A stretch of DNA of 64,000 nt from Phaffia rhodozyma (GCA_014706385.1 JACGZH010000010.1:558001-622000); one strand, 5' to 3'. Positions 1 through 13,221 are shown, counted from the first letter of the stretch. Translations and numbers: made by a program. Notes: generated by a model not told the origin, from the sequence alone.

Positions 1-241
1 TTGCTGAAACCAGTTCACAAAAGTACAAAGTGACAGTTCATTTGTTTTAGAAAGACGGGCGGTCCCAAGCAGAAGCAGAGAACAACAGACCACCAAGAGA
101 CGGGAGCAAGTCAAGGCCATGCTAAATACTATGAATACGAGAACTTTTTTCCCTCCTCGAAATAGGGATATAGAAGAGACACCAAGAGATAAGGGTAGGA
201 AGCCAAGAGAAGACAGATTGAGTGGAACAAGTTTATAAAAA

Positions 242-3200
242 TCAAAGGAAAGAGTACAACGCATGTCGTTGATAGTCATTTTCGTTCTCAGAAAGGTGTC
301 CGAGGTTAGGATAGAACGGAACCATGGCGTCTTGAGAACGAAGATAGGTTGTATTGTAGAGTCTCCAGTATGTTTCTCTAACTTTTCGTGCCGGGTGGAA
401 CAATCCCTGGAGAGTATAACTCATCAACACTCCACTTCCCAACCCGACTTCCAAAGCCTCGATCGCTCCGTTCACTCCTCCGATCACGTGAGGTGAAGTT
501 TCGAATATATTCGGCCAAACCAGATTCAGCAAATGTGTCAACGCTTCTTCGTGGCCCAATCCAGCTACTCCAAGAGCGAGATGCTTGACGATGGCAGACG
601 CAGTCTGACGATGGACGGCATCTCGTTCGGTAAGAGCATCTTCAAGGAGAGAGATGCAGGAGAGTAGGTAGTCTTTACCCATCTCACCAACATACTCGAA
701 CACGAACGAGAGCGATTTGAGACATCCATTTCGAACGTTCAAATCCGGTTGTCGGCTATGAGAATGGTCGATCAAAAAGCATAAAGGTCAGTTCGAGAAC
801 GTCGGACGAGCTTTGTAAAGATACATATTAGGCACGTACTACTCATTGAGGATAGCAGGAATGGTGGTGAACGGTCCACAAGTCTCCGAAACGATAGCTA
901 TCGAGCGTGAATATTCAAAGAATGTCGGGTAAGCATAAGTGGGCATTTACATATGATAAATAAAGAAGCCCAACTTACCAATAGCGACTGTCGAACACAC
1001 TCTGCTCTGTCTTTCCTGAACTCGCAGATTTGTCAAAAGGACACTCAACACATCTTGAGGACCGATTGCCTTGGCGATATATCCGAACGAATTGACAGCT
1101 GCTCGTCGAATTCCTTTTTTATGAGCCTTCAATAGATCGAGTAGCTCGAAACAGATTCGCATCCATTCTCGTGCAGGAACGAACTCGGCTCCTCGATCGG
1201 CTGTTGTGTATGTAAATACAAGATTGTGTGAGATAGGATGATACATACGTAGAGTTACCACGTTGAAAAAAGACGATAACTCGACAAGGCTTACCAATTC
1301 GACCGATCAAGTTGATAGAAGCCTCTTGCACCTTCTCGTGTCTGTTTCGAAGAATGGGAGTCATTCTGGGGACTGCGAAACAAAAGAAATAAAAGAAGGG
1401 TCAATACATATGACAGGGTTGATCTCAACATGAGCTGGTCGAATAAATAAACTCACGAAGATCCTTCACAGGGGGGTTCATCTGAGTCATACCAACTACG
1501 TTGGCGATAGCTGTCTCAGCGGCGATGATACTAAGGATACAAGAATTGATCGATTTGATAGAATGTCAGCGCATTGAAGAATACGAGATATTGCGAGAAG
1601 GAATATAACGAGCCTTCCCAGGGTGTCGGGGTATTCTTCTCCTAACTGTTCGAACAACACTACTCCCAACTATTGTATCAACCAAAACATGATGCGATAT
1701 CAGCCCATGATTCAATTGTTGACTAATATCTGTACAAAACTGGCAAACACGGACCTTGCTTAGATGAGCGTCCTCCCCACACTGCTTGATAACGATAGCT
1801 AATCGGGTGGTCAAATCGGCAGCCTGCTGTCGAACCTTCGCGCTCTTGTTGTTCAATCGCCAAAGGATAGTGGAGACAATCTGGGTGAGGTATGGCTTGA
1901 CTCGAATTCCTGTTGTGCGAAGAACAAAGCTCAAGAAAGAAATGAGCATCTACAAACGCCACTGAGAGAGAACGAGAAAGGCAGAAGAAGGACGAACCAA
2001 GAGCGTTGACAACTGTACCGAAACCATCTAGCATGACGTTGTCTTCAACAGTCTGTTCCTGGAACGCGTAGATGATTCCATCAATCAACAAGACCTCCAA
2101 CCTTTCATCCACATCGGCCGCCCCGACAGTACTGATAACCTTGGTGACGGTCTCCATTACCATCTTCCTGAACGGCTCGCTTTCATCCTTCAAGTCATTG
2201 ACTACCCGACCAACGATCTCTGCCACACCTGCCTTTTGAGCAAGCTCGACAGTGGTCTCAACAAGAGATCGGTAATTCCTTCGATCTAATGCCATTCGTC
2301 TAACCCAGAAAGCCTTGAAGAACTCGGGGAGAATTTCTTCTCGGACGTAAGCAGGAGTGACACCCTCTGTCGCTGCACATTGCTTGACGACTTTGAGAAC
2401 GATCTTCTTCATTTCTTCATCTGCCGAAGCAAACTCTCGAATCAAGATTGGCACACATTCTTTGACGTAGTAGGATGCGTACTCAGGGTCCATGAGGGGA
2501 ATGATGAATCCGATAGCCTTGAGGAAAGCAGCGAGACCTTTTCCTCGGTGTTGTCGGATTCCAAGCCAGAGTGGCTTAAGAACGTTATCGAACGACTCGA
2601 TTCCGTAAGGGGCGGCGGCTTCGGCCAGGGCGGCCAGAGCAAGAGCAGTCATAGTTCGGACCTTTTGTTGCTCATCTTCCAATCCATGGGCGATAGAGTC
2701 AACCAAGTTTCTCAAGTGAGGAAGGACGGCGCAACCCATCAGAATAGCAATCTGCTGAATGATTCGGATACCGGTATGTCGGGCCTGCCAGGACTTTTTC
2801 GATTTGCTTACCGCCTTGAGGAAGGGCAAGAGAGAAGGTATTCCAAGAGCGGAAGCCACAACCGAGAACGCTCGTGCGGTAGTGTTTCGAACGTACTCGT
2901 CGATATGATCAATGTCCGGTCGCATCGTCGAGATCATGTGGGCTAGACCGGCAGCTTTGGACAAGTTGGAGATGATTTCTCTACCTTCTACTCGAGCATA
3001 ATAGTCTTCATCGATCAGCAAAGGCTCAATCACAACGAGAATCTTGTGAACGTAGGGTCGAACAAGGTCGTCCAGCTTGTAAAGCACTCGGTCGATAACT
3101 TTAACGAGTAGATGCCGCTCTTGATCCTCGAGTGTTCGTTCCATAAGTAATGGTAGAATCTTGTCGAACAACGCCTTGGCACCAAAATCTCGAGCCTTGT

Positions 3201-4596
3201 CGGTAATCTGTCGAAGAGCAGACTTTCTCACAGGAGGCGTTCCGTTCTTGATTTTGAGCAATAATCGCATAATTTTCCTCTCCTTGAGCTCTTCCACCGT
3301 CAATGTACCATCCTCATCATCTGCACCTTTGAGCACATCCTTGAAATACTCCTGATCTTCCGCCTTCAAGAACTGCAGCGAACCAATTCCAGCGATCTCA
3401 GTTGGCACGTCATGAGCATATCCACCAGCGGCATCGACGGCAGCCTTGGCAGCTGCCTCGTCCTGCATCATGAATCCAGTGTTGTTGACGGGAATGGCTC
3501 CAAGCTTGGAAGATCGGACAGGAGCATAACCTGGTGGAGGCTCAACGATCACGTACCCCTCGGAAGGAAGGATGACATCCAACTCGGCGTCAGACAAGTA
3601 TCGGTTACGAGGATCTTCGGCCATCATACCAAAGGGAGTGGATGAGGTTGAGGCAACAGGAACGACTGGTGTGGCGGGGGTAGCACCATTGACCGGTGTT
3701 TGATCCCATCGGGAACGTCTACCGGTAGGGGTTTCCGCAACGGCGGAAGTCGCAACAGGGGTTTCATCCCATCTCGATCGTTTTCTTTTAACAACCGGGG
3801 TCTCGTCCGGTTGGGCGGTGGTACCATTGATACCATTGGTAGCAGTGGCTGAAGTCGACCAGTCGCCTGTCGGTGCATCCTTTCCATTTTCAGCTCCAGC
3901 AGGCGCGTCGTCCCACCTTCGACGCTTGGTGGCGGTCGAACTAGGAGGCGTGTCATCTCCTGCCACAGTGACTGATCCACGGGGAGGTGTCTTATCGTCC
4001 TCGACCTTCTTGATTCCTTCCTCAGCATCTTGACGTTCTTTATCAGCAATCGCCTGCTTTACACGCTGCTCATCTCGTTCGAGGTTTCGAAGTCGCATGG
4101 TCTCGGCGTAAGATTCACCGGAGCCTTCACCATTCTGGGCAAACGGATCCGAACCTTGGGTTTCATGAGAAGAGAGTGTTCACGAAGAAGCGGAGAATTG
4201 TATGTAGATTCATATGGTGATAAACAGGAGTTGCTTGATGAGTAAATTCGGGTGTGAAGATAGAAAGGAATGATCAAGAGACTTACGAGTCACGCCCTCT
4301 TCTCTGTCGAACCTTCGAAGTTGATACTCATTCTGCCTGGCAGACACTTGACGAGCCTTGGCTGTCTCTCCAAAAGGGTCGACATCATCAGCCTCGTTCA
4401 TCTCTGCAAACTCCTCCAAGACATCCTGTGAAAGAATCGAATGAAGGGAATGAGAGAGGGCAGGCCACGAACAAACACGCATGAACAGATGAGTAAAAGA
4501 ACATTGAACGATGTCGGACTGAATCATCAGACGTACCTTTGGAGCAGTGAACGAGTCCAACAGACGTCCTTGCGGCTCGTCCTGATCTGTGGACAT
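242..4596 (-). CDS. HSH155: Splicing factor 3B subunit 1 (SF3B1/Hsh155), U2 snRNP HEAT-repeat protein
   Basis: This is the large HEAT-repeat subunit of SF3b, which clamps the branch-point/U2 duplex in the spliceosome in the nucleus. Spliced from at least nine exons it gives about 1,190 residues, slightly shorter than the human protein (about 1,300). The N-terminal third carries the repeated RWDxTP-type motifs (for example [15 protein letters not shown]) that are phosphorylation and p14/U2AF-homology-motif ligand sites in the family. The rest is near-continuous HEAT repeat similarity, including [28 protein letters not shown] and [13 protein letters not shown], and it ends LYSFL before TGA. The ATG at 4596 opens [16 protein letters not shown], followed by a GT donor at 4536. 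The biggest exon runs 4154-1998. The human K700 equivalent is Lys here, while the K666 equivalent is Arg (codon 2764-2766). It is divergent from the zinc-finger gene at 4968. Identification is near certain; minor exon edges in 900-1750 are approximate. Confidence 0.96.
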
Positions 4597-4967
4597 GGGT
4601 AGATATGTATGTGTTTATGACAAGAGACAGAAAGGATCGAGAGATCAACAAAGATGAGACTTTGTGGGATGATCGTTTTGAGTGAGAGAGTGGAAGGAGA
4701 AAAACCCCAGGCTGGGCGGTGAAGACTAGGGGGAGGGATTAGCGACAAAACCTGTGCTGACTATAAATCTTTGTAATGACTTTTGACACAACATCACGTG
4801 TTTATCAAATGTGGCGTGCTCTTCCACACTCACCTTCGCCACTTCCTACTTTTACTCATCCAACAACTTTCGCTTCTTTCGCACATCGACCAGTCCTTTT
4901 GGTCATCTCTCTTACAATCTTTGCTGCTTGGTTGCACACACTGACGTCTGTATCGAACACAAGACCG
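4597..4967. promoter_or_regulatory. Divergent promoter between SF3B1 and the NF-X1-like gene
   Basis: The 371 bp between the two start codons must serve both genes. It contains a TCACGTGT element at 4794-4801 (core CACGTG palindrome, bHLH/E-box type) and pyrimidine-rich stretches toward the zinc-finger gene. No other site is recognisable by eye. An in-frame ATG at 4776 exists upstream of the chosen start at 4968. Confidence 0.5.
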
Positions 4968-7900
4968 ATGGCATCGATTCTTCCTCCTCCTGCTCCTCAA
5001 GCGACTCCTGCAGCTAACGGAAACCCTAGAAACTCCAATCGATCTCGTCGAGGAGGATCATCCTCCCGAGGTGGCCGAGGTGGATCATCTGGTCGTGGAG
5101 GAGCTAATTCCGCATCAGGAGAAGGCTCCTCGAGAAATCAGGCTTCCCTTACCACAGGAGACCAGGCTCCTCAAACTTCTAGAGAAATTCCGAATCAATC
5201 AAGTCGACGCGCTGGGTTTGGAGGTCAGCTATCTGAATCTGTTGGTGGTGGTGGTGGTGGCGCTGGCGACAACGATCAAAAGCCCAACCAACGATCTCGT
5301 CAACGAGCTCCCAAGGGTCCTTCCACCTCAGTTGCTAGCAACGAACCCCCTGCGCGCAATGGACGGGGTAATGGAGGACAGCGCAGAGATCGGGGACCTC
5401 CCCGTGAGAAAGTCCCCCAGCCGGCAGAGGACGAGGATCTTGCTACCAGGTTGACATGGGCCGTCAGCTACCCTCCCTGGCCTGATTGTGCTATTTGCTT
5501 CAAGTCAGTACATCTATGCAACCATACATTCTTACACATCACTCCCACATCACTCCCACATCACTCCCACATCACTGACACCTTCCTGCATCTTATAGTT
5601 CCATACATGCCGAACAGCCTATCTGGTCTTGTGTGCCTTCTCAGCATCCCTCCGATCACCTGGTGGATGGCATCAAGGATGATGAAATCAAGCTCGCTGG
5701 AAGCTCTTCTTGCTGGGGAATCTTTCACCTCAAATGTATATCAGATTGGGCCTCTCGATCAGTCAAGGACTTCGCTGCGAATCCAGCAAAGGAAGGAAGC
5801 CCGGTTTGGAGATGCCCAGGCTGTCAGGTTCGTCGATTCATCTTCTATCATTGTTCAATATCTTTGTGGTATCTCTAGTTTCGAAATCACTAACGGAAGA
5901 CGCTTTTGGCTATCTGTAGACGCAAAGAAGACAAGTCCCAAACCGATACGAATGCTACTGTCGGGCTATCAAGGACCCTAAGCCACCTCGCTTGTTCACC
6001 CCACACTCTTGTGCTCAGTCATGCTCTCGAAAAAAGATGGGATGTGATCACCCCTGTCCATTGAGCTGTCACCCTGGCCCGTGTCCGTACGTCCTCCTCT
6101 TTCTTCTACTGTCTTGTTTACTGTGAACTAATCGCTGGTTAGGTTTATACGACCATCGTTACAGACCTTGTTCGGTATCTATGATGCTTCCTTGCGGATC
6201 ACATCAGACCTCGCTTATGGTCAGATGCTCGCATAGAGCGGCCAAGGATGAAATCCCTAGTTGCGGAGAGGTGTGCAAGAGGCAACTTGGCTGCGGAAAT
6301 GCTGAACATGTTTGCTTGGTTCGTTCTTCCGTTGCATTTGTTCATCCTCGATATCGTCATCATTAACTTTGGACTTTGATCTTTTCTCACAGGAACCTTG
6401 TCATGCCGGCCCCTGTGCGCCTTGTCCAATTCTTGAGGAGCAAACTTGCTTCTGCTCTCGTTCAACCCGTTCTGCGCCTTGCGGGTCTTCTTCTTCCACC
6501 ACTATCCCCTGTTCATCACCTGACAAGACGTGGCTCGGCTCTTATTCTTGTCTTTTGACTTGTTTTCAGGAGTATGATTGTGGCATTCACCAATGTTCAT
6601 TACCCTGCCATCCTCATCCGTCATCCCAAGTTGATTCTCGCACCGGCACGGAAGATCCAAACTTATGCCCCTTCAGTCCAAAGATCATCTGGAGTTGTCC
6701 ATGCGGAGCTAAAAATCTCAAAGAGTTTCCGAATGATACTGGGTTGAGAACGAAATGTACAGACCCGGTTAAGACGTGTAAGAGTATTTGTGGCAAGAGT
6801 TTGGATGGCTGTGAACATACGTGCAAAATGATCTGCCATAACGGTTTGTCTTCCTTCCTTCTGTTCGACAACGGTGTGAGAGCAATGTACTGATAGTTGC
6901 TGTCTACATTTTGGTGATATCATTAACAGGGCCCTGCATGCCTTGTGAAGAACAGGTCGTAATTCCTTGCCGTTGTGCAGAATCTAAGGTTTGTTCTCGT
7001 CCTCTCATCTGGTTCGTTCGTCTTCGTAGCTTCGTTGTTTGCTGACTTTGATCTTGTTTCTTGATCACCCCAGATCACACTCGAATGTCATACGTTCCAA
7101 GAGACATCCTTGTCCGCCTCGGCTGAAATTCTTTGTGAGCGAGTGTGTAGGGTGCTTCGGTCGTGTAAAAAACATGAATGCGGCCGAGCCTGCTGCCCCC
7201 TGGCATGGAAAGCAAAGTCCAAAGGTAAACGCCGAGAGTTGGATCTCTACGCTGGGGACGAGGAAGAGAGTGCATGGCACGAGTGTCAGTTGGTGTGTGG
7301 TAAGATGTTGAGCTGTGGGAACCACTCATGCCCCGCTCCGGACCACACAGGAAGATGCCCGCCGTGCTTGGAAGCTTCATATGACGAGGTTTGTCCCTGA
7401 TTTCGATACTACGATGGTTAATATAACCCAAATATACTAACCTTCTTCATCTTTCCTGTCAAAAGTTGATTTGCAACTGTGGGCGAACGGTTATCCCTCC
7501 TCCGATTTCTTGTGGGAAGACACTTCATTGCACTTATCCATGTGCTCGACCGGCTCCACCGTGTGGTCATCCTAAGGCATCCCACGCTTGCCATGAAACA
7601 TCGACTTGCCCACCCTGTATCTTCTTGACGACGAAGACATGCGCTTGCGGAAAGGCTGAAGTCAAGAATGTGAGATGCTCTCAGGAGAAAGTATCTTGCG
7701 GTATGGTCTGTGGAGAGATCTTGGGTTGTGGGTGGCATCGGTGCGAAAAGGTCTGTTGGTCTCTTGCTCTCTCTCGCGATCTCTTACAGAAGTCAACAGC
7801 TGTTGATAATGTTCTTTTCAAACTGTATAAACATGTATACGTTTCTTTTAAATAGCCGTGTCACTCTCCTGGCGAATGTGAAAAATGCACGAAACCTTGC

Positions 7901-9307
7901 GGGAAGCCACTCAAGATCTGGTACGTCCCAATTGATGGAATACACTTTCAGAATTGTTTTCGTTAATCCGTCATGGTTGCGATCGGTTTCGTACAGTGGT
8001 CACCCTTGCCAGAAACCTTGCCATTCTCCGGCAGCCTGCGATCAATCCGAACCTTGCCCTAGCACGGTGATCCAGAGTTGCGCGTAAGTGATGTCTCTGA
8101 TGCCGCTCCAACGCGTCAATAGACACTGAGGATTCTCCCTGTTATTGTGGTTTGACTCTATAGATGTGGTCGAATGGAGCAGCAAGCGACATGTGGGGCT
8201 TGTCTTTCCAATAGTTCATCTCGAGAAGATATCGTCTTGAAGTGAGTTCGGTCATCGTGCAATACATATCGTCCCCAAAAAAGTTGACTGATTTTTAAAT
8301 TTTCCTTCTTACAAAAGATGCATTGACGCTTGCGAGAAAGCGAAACGGAACGAAAGGCTCGCTGCAGCCTTGGGAATAAGCAAAACCCGAGCAGCGCAAA
8401 ATAACGCAGTAGAATGGCCCGCTCAAGTGGTTTCGTTGGCGATAACCCATGGGTCTGCTTTCCTCGGTTTGGTCGAAAAGGCGCTGGAAGAGCAAGTAAT
8501 TTTTCTTACCATCGGAATCGGTTATGGACGCCTGACTAATTTATTCATACATGTATCTCCTTTCTCTGATAAGGTTTGTAACCGGTTCGAGAATGAACCA
8601 AATCTTGCCATACATGCCGCCTGCTCGGAGAGATCTGGTCATCCAGGTTGCAGAGCTTTACCGAGTTGAGACCACGCTTGTCGATCAAGATCCCGTTCGC
8701 AGGTAATTGACTTATCTCGACTTGCAGTAAACCCTTATCAGCCCGAATTTTGACTGATCGATCGTTTGGTTTATGGATTTACAGCGTTCAACTGCGAAGG
8801 AAGATCGACAGTCGAATTCCTTCACCCCTTCTATCTGCTTACATAGCTCAAGAATCTGCTCGACGAACGGAAGTTCGAAAGCCACTTCTCAATACCACTT
8901 TGCGTCCTTCCACCGCCAACTCCACGGTCGCATCGGCATCCTCATCGTCCTCGGTTTCGGCCCCTAAACCTAAACCATGGGGGGCAACCCCGATTGCAGC
9001 CGGACCTAGCTCAACAGTCCTTGCGTCGTCCTCTGCGTTGAGTTCTAGACCAGGTTCGGGTGTTTCTACGCCAGCTACGATCTCGAGGTCCAGTTCACCA
9101 TATGTTCCTCCCGCCCTGAGGAAACCCACCGGCAACGAAACCGTGCCTGCAGCCTCCACTACCGCTTCTGCGGATGTCGTTAGACAGTCATTGGGAGGAT
9201 TGACTTTGTCGCAGGCTCCATCAACTTTGACCACGCTGGTTCCTCAGGTTTACCGGCCTCCACCTGTGACAGACGACGATGAATGGGAAAAGTCGGACGA
9301 GGAGTAG
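4968..9307 (+). CDS. FAP1: NF-X1/FAP1-type zinc-finger protein with RING-like domain and R3H region
   Basis: The order of parts is: a low-complexity RGG-like N-terminus (SRRGGSSSRGGRGG), a RING/PHD-like module beginning CAICFK near 5488 and ending WRCPGC near 5820, then at least seven NF-X1 Cys/His repeats (for example MGCDHPCPLSCHPGPCP, CGNHSCPAPDHTGRCPPC, LGCGWHRCEK and CGHPCQKPC), then an R3H-like region near 8620-8840 (VQLRRKIDSRIPSPLL), and a Ser/Pro/Ala-rich tail ending DDEWEKSDEE. This matches animal NF-X1 and yeast Fap1 (an FKBP12-binding, rapamycin-related protein). Those act as transcription regulators or E3 ligases; the exact role here is inferred. At least ten small introns interrupt the repeats. 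I chose the ATG at 4968 (MASILPPPAPQATPA) because the longer frame back to 4776 reads as untranslated, pyrimidine-rich DNA. One intron holds a minisatellite (5537-5576). Confidence 0.9.
5537..5576. repeat. 11-bp tandem repeat inside an intron
   Basis: The 11-mer CATCACTCCCA is repeated just over three times without a mismatch inside the intron that follows the CAICF exon of the NF-X1-like gene. It has no coding role. Confidence 0.8.
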
Positions 9308-9495
9308 GAATAGATGTTGCTGCTTTTGAAAACAGATGAGAACGCGGAGTCGGGATAGATGGAGCACGTATCTAGATATTTTGAAATAGAGCTCTCTTCT
9401 CAACAAACAATCATTCAATATAGATAATCTCAATATGAATCAAACGTCTATAGGATGAGGCTTGAACAATCATATTTGGAAGCACGAGGATCATT

Positions 9496-12400
9496 CTATA
9501 ATCCATCAAAAAAACTCAGATCGGCTTGTGACAGTCCTCCTTTTGAGGTTTCTCGATCCGTGGCTGATCCTACGGCATCACTGATCGCCATCCCTCCAAG
9601 TACTGGGAACCCATTCAGTTTGTCTTCATTACCTTGAGAGAAGAATCCTGGCGAACTTGCTCCGGTTCCTACACTAGATCCAGACATGGAAGGAGGAGGA
9701 GGCAAAGCCATGACCGGGGGACTCGTAGAACCTGTGTACGTCCAATGCCCTTTCGCGACATCTACTTCTTGGGCTTTGATGAGCAAATCCGACATGGAGC
9801 CTATCGATCGTGCAGAACCCGAGGTTGCTCCATGTGAGTATGTCGATCCGCGAGTCGGCTCCTTTGGCGACGCAGCGGAGGGCGCTGTGATGGGGGTCGA
9901 CGTCCGTGAAACTGGGATGGCAACGGGGTGTCCTACCCTCATATGGTCTGTGGTCTCAAACAACGAATCGTCCATTAGAGAAGCTGCAGATATTTTTGAG
10001 CTGTAAGAGGAAGGCGGTGGTAGTAGGAGGGCAGGTAGAGTGGCTGGTTTCGCTTCGACCTTTCGACGGTCGTTTTTAGCTTCGAAACTCCTAGCGTAGG
10101 ATTCACTACGTTGATGTCTTGGGGATTTGTTGATCGGAGTAGGTGGAGGACTTTCGGAAGTCAACATGCTGATCCTTACAGGTTTGATCGGTGATTGTGC
10201 GAATAGAGAGAGCGGTGAAGGAATGATAGTTGCAGTATGCGGGGGAGCTGCTGGTGGTTGAGTGGACGCGGGCGAGAACGAAGAAAAGTCGTCAAAGTCG
10301 TCAAAAGAGTTCGAAGACGGTTGAAAAGTTGAATCAGTAGCACTCATGGTGGACTGGCCAAAGTCTCCGAAGTCTCCGAAATCATCTTCGTCTGCAAACC
10401 CATCTTTAGATGAGACTGGCTGAGTAAATGCAGATATCGGTTGGACAGGGGCTGTAGGAGTGACCGAATGAGACGAGAAAGGATCAGACCGAACGGTCGT
10501 AGCGGGAATAGATGTCGAAGGCGGTCGCGAAGGTACAAGAGGTGACGAAGGTGTAAGAGAAGGGAACGTTGTGGTTACACTAAGGGAGGGTGGTTTGGGA
10601 AGAACAAAACTGGGAGTGATTGACGGTGTGATTGAAGGTATGATCGATGAAGCAGCCATAGGTTTGATCTGTTGATCCGAGAGGAAATCATCCCACTCGT
10701 CTACAAACGTGGCTACTTTGTTTGTACCATTAGCAGATCCTTCCAGACTTTGTAGCCCACTGGATCCCAGAAAGTCTAGTTCGTCCATTGGCGTTTCCAA
10801 TGTTTTTGGCACCGATGCGCCGAGAGTTGAGTCCAAACGAATTGGTTCTGAGGCTCTGGGAGGGGGGGCTAGAGGAGCCGGTAACGGAATGTCCTTCGAT
10901 TCTTTGATTTTCAGGAAGTCTTCCAGTCCACCGACGGACGACGAAGAGTCGGAAGGCACGCCAAATGAACCCAAGAAATCGCTATCGAGATCTTCTCCAC
11001 TTTCTATTCCTTCGACCTCTGCCAAGAAATCAAAGTCACCAGCCGAAAGCTCGAGAGCGCGTGGACCGTCTGTGGTCCGAGCAGGTGGTTTTCTCGAGAA
11101 ACGGTTAAGGAATCTCGAGACTGCCGAGGGAGCCACTGGGCCGGGAGTTTCCGAAGTGGCGGAAGTGCTATCGACAGAAGTCGATGGACTCATTTTCGTT
11201 GAGCCGGACGGAGCTAGCTCAGAAACGGCTGGCAAAGATAGGCTTGAACTTCGAGTGGAGAGCGAGGGCCGAGGTGTTGCTGGCTTGTATGTATCAGGAG
11301 AATGGTCAACAGGCAAGCGAGTTTGTTCAAGGGAGTCTTTGACCGGCTGAGAAACTGGAAGTGATGTGGTGGAAGGATTGATAGCAGTCGTGACGGGAAC
11401 TTTTGTAGCGTCTTCGCTAGGAGGAGAACTGAAGCTGGCCAGACTTGAAACAGAGGAACTCCGTTTGCCCATGCCTGGCGTAGTCTGGCCACTGACCTTC
11501 CGTCCAAAGAAGCTAAGTAGACCTCTTCTGGACGATTGCTCATCCTCTGTGATCGTTGCCTCGGCGTTCTCCGGTTCGCCCAGTCTAGATCGAGACGCCC
11601 AGCTATCGCCAGTATTACGGTCAGAATCCTGATTGGTTGAGGGACTTTGGTAGGTCGTATTTAGAGAAGGCAATCGACGAGGGACGACCAGAAGTGATGT
11701 AGAATTAGATAGTCGACTAGACCGGGTAAGAGATTCTCGAAAGCGGCGCTCGGTAAGGGATGCACGATAAAGAGGTTTGGAAAATGATGTTATAGTCGGA
11801 GGAAGATCAGTTAGGTCTACGAGCAAGTTCGTGCTGTTTCAGAAAGAGAGATCGTTATTTCATCAACATTTAGATCGTCCTTTCAGCTGTCAACCGATAG
11901 CAAACAGATATCCTTCAGATCCACGAGTCACTTACATCTCCTTCATATTTGCTAGTCTCACATCGAGATACTTGTCCACTTCGGTTTGAATTGGTTCTTC
12001 CTTTTCTGTCTTTTCGATTTCTTCTCCTTCTGTAACTGTTTTCTTGTCTGGATCAGGGTATCGATCGCGCGCGAGAACAGACCACTTCTCGGTCAATTCG
12101 GATATAACGTGAGGAGGCTGAAGAAAGTTTCATCCAGAATATAGATGAATACAGAGAGTTGGTAAGATATTAGTGAAAACCATCAAAGTCGAACGATCGA
12201 AAGCCAATCCATGAACAGATAGTTGAGAGTTATATGAACGTACCGCTCTCGCCATCCTTCTCTCGGCCAGTCTTCTGGCTCTCTCCCACTCGTCAGCTTT
12301 CTTCGCGGTCTCGCCTCCATCCTCGGCGTTCTTGCGTGCTCCCCATGCGTCGTCCTCATCGTCGTCTGCTGGCGCGCTCCAGCCCTTGTTCGGCATAGAC

Positions 12401-13221
12401 GTCTCTTCCTCCTCTTCCGATTGAGCTTGCTCATGATCAATCCCCCCTTGTACCGCCCATGGATCATCTTCGATAGCTATATCAGGTCCGATAGCCCCGG
12501 ATGACTCTCCAAAGTCACCGAAATCATCAAAGGATGTATTCGAAGGAATGTCATGTGCTGGAAGAGGGGATATTGGACGAGAAAAGTCGTTCGTCGCGAG
12601 ATCAACGAATTCGAACTCGGGTTCTGGCCTGATCTCGGGCTCAGTAGGAGGAGAGAACGACACAGAAGGCGGGTACGGACTGGAAGGAAATGATATGGGA
12701 GGCGAAGATATCTGTTTAAGGGAAGATGGTCGCGGAGATGATGGTGATGGCGACGGTGATGGTGATGCTGACGGTGATGCTGACTCTGTGGTAGGTTTTT
12801 GAAATCCATCATCAGCTTGCTTCATCATCTCATCTTCTTCCTCTTCTTCTTTGGAGACTTTTGCATCCTCCAAGTTGGAAGCTCTTAAAGATACATCTCC
12901 GTGTTGATACTCCAAACTACTCCCCCATCCACCGTCGTCCATGCCTCCTGATTCTGTTCCTTCATCTTGTTGAGACGACCCCCAAACTCCTCCTCCTCCT
13001 CCGCCGCCGCCACTACCCCATAGATCCGAGTCAGCAGACGGACGTCGAACACTGGAAACGATCGATGGAAGTTTACCTAGGTCGTCTTCTGAATTCGTAT
13101 TAAGAGGTGTTCCTGAGGAGCTGGGAAGTGTTGGAGAAGAGGATGCTGGCAAAGGAGGTGCAGACGACGATGAAGGCGCGTCCCACGGGGAGGACGAAGA
13201 CCAAGGATCATCTTCCATCAT
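9496..13221 (-). CDS. Acidic DFGDF-motif protein, probable clathrin/AP-1 accessory factor
   Basis: Three exons join cleanly: 13221 to about 12244, about 12119 to 11935, and about 11835 to 9496, giving roughly 1,150 residues. The start is MMEDDPWSSSSPW. Acidic Phe motifs occur near the N-terminus (FDDFGDFGE) and again in the C-terminal half (DDFGDFGDFGQ and FDDFDDFSSF). DFGDF/DFxDF motifs bind the ear domains of AP-1 and GGA adaptors, as in aftiphilin and the yeast AP-1 accessory factor Laa2, so a trafficking role is plausible. The only stretch that looks folded spans the exon 1-3 junctions: an AERRMARA helix, then ELTEKWSVLARDRYPDP, then VRLANMKEI and LVDLTDLPPTITSF. The remainder is Ser/Pro/Thr-rich and disordered. 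It ends LSFFDGL. I do not recognise a named family with confidence. The N-terminal region has an SPSP run encoded by a GATGGTGATG-like repeat at 12730-12785. Confidence 0.8.

Noticed and set aside
2380..2946. 188-codon plus-strand open frame
   Set aside because: Antisense to the highly conserved SF3B1 HEAT exon, so a shadow.
4776..4967. In-frame N-terminal extension of the NF-X1-like protein
   Set aside because: Reads as pyrimidine-rich leader (Ser/Thr/Phe/Leu) and overlaps the only promoter space; the ATG at 4968 opens the Pro/Ala/RGG region seen in such proteins.
10709..11350. 213-codon plus-strand open frame
   Set aside because: It is antisense to the DFGDF gene exon; Ser/Ser-rich codon composition on the minus strand creates it. 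No domain is visible.
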